From Haliangium sp050303215 (GTDB lineage Bacteria; Myxococcota_A; Polyangia; Haliangiales; Haliangiaceae): a stretch of 64,000 nt of DNA. Made by a program: the position numbers and the translations under genes. Numbering within the stretch: position 1 is the stretch's first letter; every line of letters starts with the position of its first letter. The notes under the pieces were generated by a model that was not told the origin of the DNA, did not search any database, and worked only from the letters and a program-made list of their open reading frames with translations. The stretch lies in NCBI RefSeq assembly GCF_050303215.1, contig NZ_JBNLBH010000051.1:6757-70756 (forward strand), given 5' to 3'. Below, one piece after another: positions 25,154 to 35,944 of the stretch.

Positions 25154-25390
25154 ATGCTACGGATCTGCTTCCGGCTCTCGGCTCCGGCGGCTGCATGCTA
25201 CAGATCTGTTTCCGGCCCGTCGGCTCCGGCGGCCGCATGCTACGGATCTCCTTTCGGCCCTTCAGCTTCGACAGCCGCATGCTACGGATCTCCTTCCGGC
25301 CCTTCAGCTCCGGCGGCCGCATGCTACCGATCTCTTTCCGGGCCATCAGATCTGATGTGCACCTGCTACGGCTCTGTTTCCGGGCATGCT
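25154..25390. repeat. 42-bp tandem array, block B (about 6 units)
   Basis: Units begin with ATGCTACGGATCT-like sequence at 25154, 25195, 25237, 25279 and 25321, with a degenerate unit at 25363. The first unit lacks one base (41 bp), shifting any reading frame through the array. The core TTCCGGCCCTTC resembles TTCCAGCCCTTC of block A. Minus-strand translation gives GRKEIRSMRPPELK repeats. Confidence 0.85.
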
Positions 25391-25448
25391 CGTAGCAGCG
25401 TCGCGCCTCCAAGATCTCTTGTTGTCTCTGTGCTGTGTCTCCACCGAC

Positions 25449-25690
25449 TGGTGCGGAAGTGTTTTCCTCGTTCCCGAACCCAGCATCGGCAGGCCCGGAC
25501 GCATGTTCCTCGTCCCCGTTCCCGGCATCGACAGGCCCGGACGTATGGTCCTCGCCCCCGAGTCCGGTATCGGCAGGCCTGGACGTATGGTCCTCGTCCC
25601 TGAGTCCGGTATCGATGGGCCCGGAAGCGTTTTCTCCGTCCCCGTTCCCGGCACCGACAGCTCTGGCAGCATTTTCTTCGTCCCCCAGCC
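25449..25690. repeat. 42-bp tandem array, block C (about 6 units)
   Basis: An AGGCCCGGAC-like core recurs at 25449 (degenerate), 25491, 25533, 25575, 25617 and 25659 (degenerate), always 42 bp apart. Minus-strand reading gives acidic 14-mers (GDEEHASGPADAGF), plus-strand reading GRPGRMVLVPESGI. The block ends about 10 bp before the truncated paralogue. Confidence 0.85.
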
Positions 25691-25700
25691 AAGGCCAGCC

Positions 25701-26012
25701 GAGCAGGGCCTGCTCACGGCGGCCGGCTGCGCCATCCTGATCAACGTCGTCAACGCCTGGGCCGCCAACGTCTGGCGCGCCGACGAGCCCGAGGTCGTGC
25801 GCGCGTTCGAGACCGACGACGACGAGGGGTGGCAGGGACGCACCTCGTATTTCAACGTGGCCTCCCAGGCGGTCACCCGACGCGAATGGCTGATCGTGGC
25901 CGACTGGCTCGACGAGCACGGCGTCGGCGACTTTCCCGACACTCCGGCCGAAGACGAGCCCGACTGCGAGCGCTGGCTGGCCTGGTGGCAGGATCGCGAA
26001 TACCTGCTCTGA
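25701..26012 (+). pseudogene. 5'-truncated duplicate of the 26593 gene
   Basis: 103 codons that match the last 103 codons of the intact gene at 26935-27246 (same length, same stop position). The flanks are nearly identical in DNA (NVVNAWAANVWRADEP; TRREWLIVADWLDEHGVGDF to the end). A central segment differs completely (FETDDDEGWQGRTSYF here, FEAGDRETARGHGPHV there). Upstream of 25701 similarity stops and is replaced by the 42-bp array; no start codon with a binding site is evident. Probably a gene fragment, though an array-fused ORF is possible. Confidence 0.7.
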
Positions 26013-26185
26013 GCGCCCGGCGCCGCCGGCCGGAGCAGGCAATGTTGGTTCTTGTCGCATACCGCTCGCTCCGATGGAGGGCATGGCTGGCGCCGACTCG
26101 TGCTCGTTCATCGAGGTAGTTCCTCCTGGCCACGCGGCCCGCGCGGAGGTACCATCCTCGTCGAGCCGCCACCGAGGAGCTCCCC

Positions 26186-26593
26186 ATGCGTCGTGGTTAC
26201 CTGTGTGCCCTCTCCCTCGCCATCGCCTGGCTATGGATGCTGGCCGCGCCGACGCCTTCGGACGCCGACGACACGGAGACCTGCGCCACCAAGTATCCCA
26301 ACGCGCCAACGTCGCCCCCCGAGGGCTACGTCTACGTCAACGAGTCCGACGCCTACATGGCCTTCCGTCGCGCCGCGATCGCTGCCGGGCTCACGAGCGT
26401 CAAGAAGATGAAGCGAGAGCAGGTGACCAGTGGTCCATGTGAGGATCATGGTGAACACCTCAACATGGACGGGCGCAACGGCAAGGGCGAATGGCGTCAC
26501 GTGGGATCAATGACTAGCTGCGAGATCTGTGAGGAGACCCCCCGAGGGCCCAAACTGCGCCAGCCGATCTGGCGCATACATCCCAAGTTCTGA
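26186..26593 (+). CDS. Secreted small protein, unknown
   Basis: 135 residues. A clear signal peptide (MRRGYLCALSLAIAWLWML...SDADD) precedes a ~105-residue mature domain with four cysteines (TCATKYP, GPCEDHG, SCEICEE) and a His/Asp-rich centre (CEDHGEHLNMDGRNGKGEW). GAGGAG lies 6 bases before the ATG. The stop shares a base with the ATG of the next gene (TGATG), so the pair is cotranslated. The pairing of a small exported protein with a cytoplasmic acidic protein that has a duplicated fragment nearby recalls effector/immunity pairs, but neither protein shows a known toxin or immunity motif. Confidence 0.65.
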   Translation: MRRGYLCALSLAIAWLWMLAAPTPSDADDTETCATKYPNAPTSPPEGYVYVNESDAYMAFRRAAIAAGLTSVKKMKREQVTSGPCEDHGEHLNMDGRNGKGEWRHVGSMTSCEICEETPRGPKLRQPIWRIHPKF

Positions 26594-27246
26594 TGACATC
26601 GCTACGAAGGCAACGAATCATCCGGTTCCGCCAGGACATCCTCGCCGGCGAGCGCGGGTCGCACGATACGCTGTTCCGACTCCTCTATGGGATCCCGGCA
26701 GAGGCACAGATCGAGCTGGCTCGCCACATGACCGCACGCTACCTACCTCTGTTTCGCTCACACCGCTCGGACTTGCGTTGGGTCGAGGACGTCCTCTCCG
26801 ACGTCGACGCCTACTTCTCCCCGGACGGCAGAGGGTTTCCCGAGCCGCCCCCGGATGACATCGTCCAGGGAGACAATCAGTTCATGACCGCCGTGTTTGG
26901 CTTGGATCACGCATGGCGGCACGCTCACCGGGGCGAGCAGGGCCAGCTCACGGCGGTCTGTTGCGCGATCTTGCGCAACGTCGTCAACGCCTGGGCCGCC
27001 AACGTCTGGCGCGCCGATGAGCCTCATATCGTCGAGGCCTTCGAGGCCGGCGATCGCGAGACCGCGCGCGGGCACGGACCTCACGTCAATGTGGCCTCTG
27101 TGGCGGTCACCCGACGCGAGTGGCTGATCGTGGCCGACTGGCTCGACGAGCATGGCGTCGGCGACTTTCCCGACACCCCGGCCGAAGACGAGCCCGACTG
27201 CGAGCGCTGGCTGGCCTGGTGGCAGGATCGCGAATACCTGCTGTGA
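26593..27246 (+). CDS. Cytoplasmic protein of unknown function, intact member of a duplicated pair
   Basis: 217 residues, no signal peptide, no membrane helices. Tryptophan-rich and acidic in the C-terminal half (VNAWAANVWRADEP; WLIVADWLDEHGVGDFPD; CERWLAWWQDREYLL). Not a family I recognise. Its 3' half is duplicated at 25701-26012 with one fully diverged internal segment. Overlaps the secreted-protein gene by one base. An immunity or inhibitor role for the neighbour is a guess. Confidence 0.65.
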   Translation: MTSLRRQRIIRFRQDILAGERGSHDTLFRLLYGIPAEAQIELARHMTARYLPLFRSHRSDLRWVEDVLSDVDAYFSPDGRGFPEPPPDDIVQGDNQFMTAVFGLDHAWRHAHRGEQGQLTAVCCAILRNVVNAWAANVWRADEPHIVEAFEAGDRETARGHGPHVNVASVAVTRREWLIVADWLDEHGVGDFPDTPAEDEPDCERWLAWWQDREYLL

Positions 27247-27403
27247 ACGCCCAAGCCCGCCGCCCGACACCCCCTGGCAGATCCCGGCGCGCCCCCGCGC
27301 GAGCACCGCCCGAACCGCCCTCGCCCGCCCCGGTGCCCACGCCCGTCGCGGCTCACGCCCGGCCGGGTGGCCAGAGCCCGGGTCTGGCCCTATGCTTGCC
27401 GCC

Positions 27404-29281
27404 ATGTCTGAGTCCAACAGCGCGGCGCAAGCCGACCCGGCGCCCCTGACGGCTGCCGGGGCCAACGACACCACCGACACCGGCGCCGACGCGGACGCCT
27501 CCGCGGACGCGACCACCGGCGAGGACAGCCCCCGCGACCCCCGCCGGCTGCGCCAGCTCCGGCGCCTCATCGACTTGGTCCGGCCCCACCGCGGCCGCTT
27601 CTACGCCGCCACCGTGGCCCTCTTCGCCGGCTCCGGCCTGTCCCTGCTCTACCCTTGGGCCGGCGGCTACGCCATCGATGAGGGCATCCGCGGCGGCTCC
27701 CTGTCCGCCTTCAACCAGGTCCTGTGGCTGCTCCTGGTCGCGTTCTTGCTCCAGGCCGGCCTGGTCTGGGTCCGCCACTACCTGATGAGCTGGCTGGGCC
27801 AGCGGGCGGTGACCGATCTCCGCGGCCTGGTCTTCGACCGGGTGCTGTCCCTGCCCCTGGGCTGGTTCCACGAGCGCCGCACCGGCGAGCTGGTCGGACG
27901 CCTGGCCAGCGACGTCACCGTGATCGAGGGCGTGGTCGGCAGCGAGCTCAGCATCGCCCTGCGCAACGGCGTCCAGCTCATCGGCGGCATCGTGCTCCTG
28001 TTCGTGGTCGACGCCCGGCTCACCGTGCTCATGCTCCTGGTGGTGCCGCCGCTGTCGGTCGGCGCGGTCGTCTTCGGCCGCATCATCCGGCGCATGAGCA
28101 AGGCGGTCCAGGACCGGCTGGCCGAGGCCAGCGGCCAGGTCCAGGAGGCCATCGGCGCCATCCAGACCGTGCAGTCGTTCGTGCGCGAGCAGCGCGAGGC
28201 CACGGTCTACCGGCGCGGGGTCGAGGCCGCCTTCGACCAGGCGCTGTCGCTGGCGCGGTGGCGGGCCACCTTCTTCTCGGCCGTCAACCTGTCCTTCTAT
28301 ATCGCGGTCGCCTTCATCCTGTGGATGGGCGGACGCGCGGTCATCGACGGCTCCATCTCGGCCGGCGACCTGACCTCGTTCTTGCTCTACACCTTCATGG
28401 TCGGGGCCTCGCTGGCCAGCATCGCCGGGCTGTGGGGCTCGCTCCAGCGCGCGGCCGGGGCCACCGAGCGCCTCTTCGGCATCATCGATCAGGTGTCCGA
28501 TATCCGCGATCCCGACGACCCCATCGCGCTGCCGGCGGGCGACGGGGCGGTGCGCTTCGACCAGGTGTCGTTCCACTACCCGTCCCGGCCCGACAAGCCG
28601 GTGCTGAGCAATATCGAGCTCGACATCGCGCCCGGCGAGACCGTGGCCCTGGTGGGCCCGTCGGGGGCGGGCAAGTCCACGCTCACGGCGCTGCTGTTCC
28701 GCTTCTTCGACCCTGTCACCGGCAGCGTGCTGTTCGAGGGCGCGGACGTGCGCCGGCTGCGCCTGGCCGAGCTGCGCAAGGCCATGGCCCTGGTGGCCCA
28801 GGAGCCGGTGCTGTTCTCGGGCACGATCCGCGACAACATCGCCTACGGCAGCGAGCACGCCACCCAGACCGAGATCGAGGCCGCCGCCCGCGACGCCTAC
28901 GCCCACGACTACATCCTGAGCATGCCCGACGGCTACGACACCACCATCGGCGAGCGCGGGGTCAAGCTGTCGGGCGGCCAGCGCCAGCGCCTGGCCCTGG
29001 CCCGCGCCATCCTCGCCAACCCGCGGGTGCTGGTGCTCGACGAGGCCACCAGCAACCTCGACGCCGAGAGCGAGGCGCTGGTGCAAGAGGCCCTGAACCG
29101 GCTGATGCAGGGCCGCACCACGCTGGTGATCGCCCACCGGCTCAGCACGGTGCGCGACGCCGATCGCATCGTGGTGCTCGATGAGGGCCGGATCGTCGAG
29201 GTCGGCAACCACGAGGCCCTGATGGCTCAGGACGGCGTGTACCGACGCCTGGTCGAGCACCAGATCATCGCTCAGGGCTAG
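27404..29281 (+). CDS. ABC exporter half-transporter (MsbA/LmrA-like, TM domain fused to ATPase)
   Basis: 625 residues. An N-terminal acidic Ala/Asp/Thr-rich tail precedes six membrane helices (first: FYAATVALFAGSGLSLLYPW). The ATPase has Walker A GPSGAGKST, Q-loop MALVAQEPVLFSG, signature KLSGGQRQR, Walker B RVLVLDEATS and H-loop IAHRLS, all intact. This type works as a homodimer exporting lipids or drugs; the substrate cannot be told. ATG at 27404 is chosen; ATG at 27392 is equally possible. No clear Shine-Dalgarno sequence. Confidence 0.88.
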   Translation: MSESNSAAQADPAPLTAAGANDTTDTGADADASADATTGEDSPRDPRRLRQLRRLIDLVRPHRGRFYAATVALFAGSGLSLLYPWAGGYAIDEGIRGGSLSAFNQVLWLLLVAFLLQAGLVWVRHYLMSWLGQRAVTDLRGLVFDRVLSLPLGWFHERRTGELVGRLASDVTVIEGVVGSELSIALRNGVQLIGGIVLLFVVDARLTVLMLLVVPPLSVGAVVFGRIIRRMSKAVQDRLAEASGQVQEAIGAIQTVQSFVREQREATVYRRGVEAAFDQALSLARWRATFFSAVNLSFYIAVAFILWMGGRAVIDGSISAGDLTSFLLYTFMVGASLASIAGLWGSLQRAAGATERLFGIIDQVSDIRDPDDPIALPAGDGAVRFDQVSFHYPSRPDKPVLSNIELDIAPGETVALVGPSGAGKSTLTALLFRFFDPVTGSVLFEGADVRRLRLAELRKAMALVAQEPVLFSGTIRDNIAYGSEHATQTEIEAAARDAYAHDYILSMPDGYDTTIGERGVKLSGGQRQRLALARAILANPRVLVLDEATSNLDAESEALVQEALNRLMQGRTTLVIAHRLSTVRDADRIVVLDEGRIVEVGNHEALMAQDGVYRRLVEHQIIAQG

Positions 29282-29313
29282 CGGGGGGCTCGGTCGGCAC
29301 ACCGGTCGGCGCG

Positions 29314-30375
<1,062 letters not shown>

Positions 30376-30519
30376 CGAGCCCGGTCGCGCAACCGCCTCG
30401 TTGCCTGGATCGGGACAGGTCGGCCGCCGCCTGGGCCGAGCCGACGATGACACGGCGCGGCGTCCAGGAAGCCGGGGAATCGGCTACCAACCAGCCGCAA
30501 TGCGGGCTACAACGGTACC

Positions 30520-31683
<1,164 letters not shown>

Positions 31684-31720
31684 GGCCGACGCCGCTCGTC
31701 GCGCCGCAGCTCAGCTCAGC

Positions 31721-32815
31721 TCAGTCGCCGCCGCTCGGCGGGCGTGACTCGCGGAACACGCACACGAAGCGCGACGCCTGCCCGACCGGGGTCGCCACCC
31801 GGTGGAGCTGGAGCTCGATGCGCGAGGACTCGCCCCCCTCCGACCACACCTCGAGGGTCTCGAGCGGGGCCCGCATGACCGCCGCGTCGGAGCGCGCAAA
31901 GCGTCGCACGGCGTGTTGAAGGGCCTTGTAGGCCACCGACGGCACCCCGACACCCAAGCCCTGACGGGCCGAGAACAGCAGCACCCGACCGGCGGGGTTG
32001 ATCTGGAGGATGGTGCCGGTGTCGTCCAGGAAGGCGACGCCGTCGCTGACGCTGTCGAGGACCGCGGTCAAGCTCCTGGCGTCGAGGCCGCCGGCATCCC
32101 GGGACGAAATCGCGCGCGCCGATCGCGCCGCCTGGGTGCGCTGGAGACGAGTGAGCGTGGCCAGCGCAAGCTGCCGCACCTCGATGGACTCGAACGGCTT
32201 GCGCAAGATCAACAGATCCGGGGACGGTCCCAGCGCCCGCGTGATTCCCTTCCAGGTGTAGTCGGAATACGCGGTGCAGATGACGATGCTGAGCCCGGGG
32301 TCGATCGCCCACAGCCGCTTTATGGTCTCGATCCCGTCGATGCCGGGCGGCATCCGCACGTCGACGAAGGCCATGAAGTAGGGGTGACTCTCGGACCGAG
32401 CCCGGGCCGCCATCTCGACCGCATCCTCGCCCTGCAGGGCCGAGTCGATCTCGACCTTGAGGACCTCGTCTACGCCCGACGTGGACGCCTGCTCACCAAA
32501 GAGCTCGACCTCCAGCTCGTGGATGCCGTCGTCGCCTTGCAGCCGACGCGGGGTCAAGATCTCGCGAAAGTCTCGGTGGATGGAGGGGTTGTCGTCCACG
32601 ACCAGCAGCCGCGGCGGATCGTCGACGCCCTCCGGATGTGGCATCTGCCCATCGCCGGCACCGCCGCCCGGAAGCGGCGGATTCGCTGATGACGGCGACT
32701 GACCGGCCCCCATCATGGCTCGGACCGGCTCGACCCCCGCGATCTCGACGCGCTCCGAGCGCGCACCTGTCCCCGGTCCCCTCGTATGCGCCTGGCGGTT
32801 CACATATTCCATCAT
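31721..32815 (-). CDS. Response regulator with receiver and PAS-like domain
   Basis: 364 residues. A ~60-residue disordered N-terminus precedes a receiver domain: RLLVVDDNPSIHRDF (acidic pair), phospho-acceptor Asp in FVDVRMPPGID, Thr in CTAYSDY and Lys in RKPFES. It carries a ~35-residue insertion after the first helix (HELEVELFGEQASTSGVDE). The C-terminal part is PAS-like (LDSVSDGVAFLDDTGTILQIN). No DNA-binding or enzymatic output domain is seen, so it probably acts by protein contact. ATG at 32815 is chosen; a TTG at 32839 is possible. Confidence 0.8.
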   Translation of the reverse strand: MMEYVNRQAHTRGPGTGARSERVEIAGVEPVRAMMGAGQSPSSANPPLPGGGAGDGQMPHPEGVDDPPRLLVVDDNPSIHRDFREILTPRRLQGDDGIHELEVELFGEQASTSGVDEVLKVEIDSALQGEDAVEMAARARSESHPYFMAFVDVRMPPGIDGIETIKRLWAIDPGLSIVICTAYSDYTWKGITRALGPSPDLLILRKPFESIEVRQLALATLTRLQRTQAARSARAISSRDAGGLDARSLTAVLDSVSDGVAFLDDTGTILQINPAGRVLLFSARQGLGVGVPSVAYKALQHAVRRFARSDAAVMRAPLETLEVWSEGGESSRIELQLHRVATPVGQASRFVCVFRESRPPSGGD

Positions 32816-32874
32816 CCTCGAGTGCCCCTCGATTGCCAAGCAGATTTGATACCCGGCGTGGACCTGTCTCGAAT

Positions 32875-32889
32875 TGACATCGATCGTCA
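32875..32889. promoter_or_regulatory. Inverted repeat upstream of the REC-PAS gene
   Basis: TGAC-N7-GTCA with an ATCGAT centre, about 60 bp upstream of the start. A possible operator; unsupported otherwise. Confidence 0.25.
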
Positions 32890-32914
32890 GTGCTGTTTCG
32901 GGAGAGTCACTGGG

Positions 32915-33559
32915 TCATTGAATGCGCTCTGGAAACGCCTCCGGAGGCCGCACTGCGGCCCGAATCGGCACATCCTCACCGCAACAGGTGCGGGCGCCAT
33001 CGACCACTCGTACGACATCATCCCACTCCAGATCCGCAGGGAGATCGATCTCGATATCGTTCATCTCGTAGCCCCGCACCGCCTCCCGCACCAGCTCCCG
33101 CACCCCGGCGCCGTCGATGTAGGTGGGGTCGGGGGACTGGGAGCACTTGCCCTCGACCACCTTGGGGTGGCGCACGCACAGCTTGCCGGTGGCGTACGCG
33201 GTAACCTCGATGCCGCGCTCGTCAAAGTCGTCCGAGAGCCGCAGCGCGCGCACCCGCTGGCGATCGGCCACGAGCAGAACCGGGGTTTGACCGCGCGCCT
33301 CCATGATCTCGAGGCTGGCCTTGACCTGGCCCCAGTGGGCCTGGCGATCGATGGCCAGCTTGACCACGGGGGCGTCGGGGATGGACACCGGCGCGCCCCG
33401 CAGGATCTCGACGACGGGGGCCTGCTCGGCGGCCGCGGGCAGATCGTCGCCCTGCGAGGCCAGGGCGAGCGTGGCCTCGCCCACCTTCTTGGGGCCGGGG
33501 CCTTGGCAGGCGGCCAGCCCGAGGGCGGCCGCGGTGACTGCGATCGCGAAGCGCTTCAT
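32915..33559 (-). CDS. Lipoprotein with ExbD-like C-terminal region
   Basis: 214 residues. Signal peptide with lipobox GLAAC. The segment VKLAIDRQAHWGQVKASLEI and the end (MNDIEIDLPADLEWDDVVRVV...CC) resemble the periplasmic alpha/beta domain of ExbD/TolR-type proteins, often met as free lipoproteins in myxobacteria. There is no N-terminal membrane helix beyond the signal peptide and no ExbB/TolQ neighbour. Assignment to the fold is tentative; localisation to the membrane as a lipoprotein is well supported. Confidence 0.6.
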   Translation of the reverse strand: MKRFAIAVTAAALGLAACQGPGPKKVGEATLALASQGDDLPAAAEQAPVVEILRGAPVSIPDAPVVKLAIDRQAHWGQVKASLEIMEARGQTPVLLVADRQRVRALRLSDDFDERGIEVTAYATGKLCVRHPKVVEGKCSQSPDPTYIDGAGVRELVREAVRGYEMNDIEIDLPADLEWDDVVRVVDGARTCCGEDVPIRAAVRPPEAFPERIQ

Positions 33560-33592
33560 GCCCCCTAGTGTGCCGCGCCCGCGCGCCGGGCG

Positions 33593-35020
<1,428 letters not shown>

Positions 35021-35056
35021 TGGTTCTCCTGAGCGGGCGCGGGGCCCGCACCAACA

Positions 35057-35135
35057 CGGGCCGAAGCCCGCGCATAACGGGCCGAAGCCCGCACGAAGCG
35101 GGCCGAACCCGCACGATGGCGGGCCGAAACCCGCA
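35057..35135 (-). repeat. Four 21-bp repeats, each able to form a small hairpin
   Basis: CGGGCCGAA(G)CCCG cores start at 35057, 35078, 35099 and 35120, exactly 21 bp apart. Each has GGGC/GCCC-type arms around a CGAA loop and lies in the kamA 5' leader. Confidence 0.8.
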
Positions 35136-35299
35136 GAGCGAAACCGGTACAACTCCCCCGTCCCGGACAGACGTCACCGTCCGGGGCTGGTCGAGGGAGA
35201 GCCGGGATCCGGCCGCGACGGCGCGCCGCGTCAGACCGACACGGCGCACACGCTGCGCCTCGGCGGCGCATGCGACCGGGTCATGCACCTACGTCGGGC

Positions 35300-35331
35300 A
35301 TGTGGATGACGTTGTCATCACAGAACCACAT
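35300..35331. promoter_or_regulatory. Nested inverted repeat in the kamA upstream region
   Basis: Inner arms ATGAC / GTCAT around GTT (35306-35318), outer ATGTGG (35300-35305) and CCACAT (35326-35331). Candidate operator about 290 bp upstream of kamA. Confidence 0.35.
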
Positions 35332-35381
35332 AGCTCGTGGCTCGATTTTAGAAGCCGGCCGCGACGCCCACAAGAGAAATG

Positions 35382-35834
35382 TCATTCATCTCCGCCCCGA
35401 GACGTCTGATCGCCGCGGCCGGGGCGGTCGGCGCGGTCGGCGCCGGTGAAGCGGGCGGCGGACACGTCGTTGCAGGCGCCGGTGGGGTCGCTGGTGACCT
35501 GGCCGCGCAGGGCCTGGTTGTGCTCGATCCAGGCCCGCTGCACCTCTTCGTCCACGCGGTGGTCGGCCAGGGTCTCGCGCAGGATCTGTAGCCGGCGATC
35601 GAAGTGGCCGCCCATGATGGGCACGCGAGCGTGGGCGGCGCGCAGGGGCCGGCCGGTGTAGGGGTCGTCGCCGCCCAGGAAGCGGGCCGTCAGCTCGCAC
35701 TCCTTGTCGATGAGGCGCTGCCGGTCCTTGCCGATGAACAAGAAGCCGATCATGAGGTCGTCGAACACCCGATCGTAGAAGTCTACGAGCACGGTGCGGA
35801 GCTGATCGGGGCCGATCTTATCGAAGAGGGACAT
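35382..35834 (-). CDS. Truncated-haemoglobin-like protein
   Basis: 150 residues. The N-terminal SLFDKIGPDQLRTVLVDFYDRVFDDLMIGFLF matches the A-E helix region of group I/III truncated globins. A proximal-His candidate lies in RAAHARVPIMGGHFDRRLQIL, followed by a conserved-style C-terminal helix with VQRAWIEHNQ. Binds haem and probably O2 or NO. ATG at 35834 is chosen to match family starts; ATG at 35852 adds six residues. The last ~25 residues are a charged tail. Divergent from the cyclase gene. Confidence 0.75.
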   Translation of the reverse strand: MSLFDKIGPDQLRTVLVDFYDRVFDDLMIGFLFIGKDRQRLIDKECELTARFLGGDDPYTGRPLRAAHARVPIMGGHFDRRLQILRETLADHRVDEEVQRAWIEHNQALRGQVTSDPTGACNDVSAARFTGADRADRPGRGDQTSRGGDE

Positions 35835-35944
35835 TGCGAGCGGGGTCTCCATGGTAGCCGAGGGAGGGGCCGGCCCAGGCCGAACGGCAAGAGCGGCGAG
35901 CCGGCGCGGCGGCCACCGGGTCGGCGAATCGCTCGTCTCCCCGG

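Larger units (their letters stand above)
24763..25700. other. Spacer dominated by a 42-bp-periodic tandem array
   Basis: About 940 bp. After ~200 bp of ordinary leader sequence the DNA from 24981 to 25690 is made of 42-bp units in three sequence families (listed separately). Both strands are open in at least one frame across it because 42 is a multiple of 3, so openness is not evidence of coding. Confidence 0.7.
35021..35381. other. Leader of kamA with repeats and a dyad
   Basis: 361 bp. Contains four 21-bp hairpin-forming repeats next to kamA (35057-35135) and a nested inverted repeat at 35300-35331 (both listed). No gene seen. Confidence 0.6.

Noticed and set aside
24981..25690. CRISPR array
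   Set aside because: Contiguous 42-bp units without unique spacers and no cas genes.
24927..26309. 460-codon minus-strand frame reading through the 42-bp array as 14-residue repeats
   Set aside because: Openness follows from the 42-bp period. One 41-bp unit shifts the repeat frame, no convincing start exists, and the upstream part is antisense to the duplicated gene fragment. Kept only as a hypothesis in the findings.
35021..35152. N-terminal extension of kamA
   Set aside because: It would translate the 21-bp repeats into a Gly-Phe-Gly-Pro tail; a good ribosome binding site precedes the ATG at 35020.
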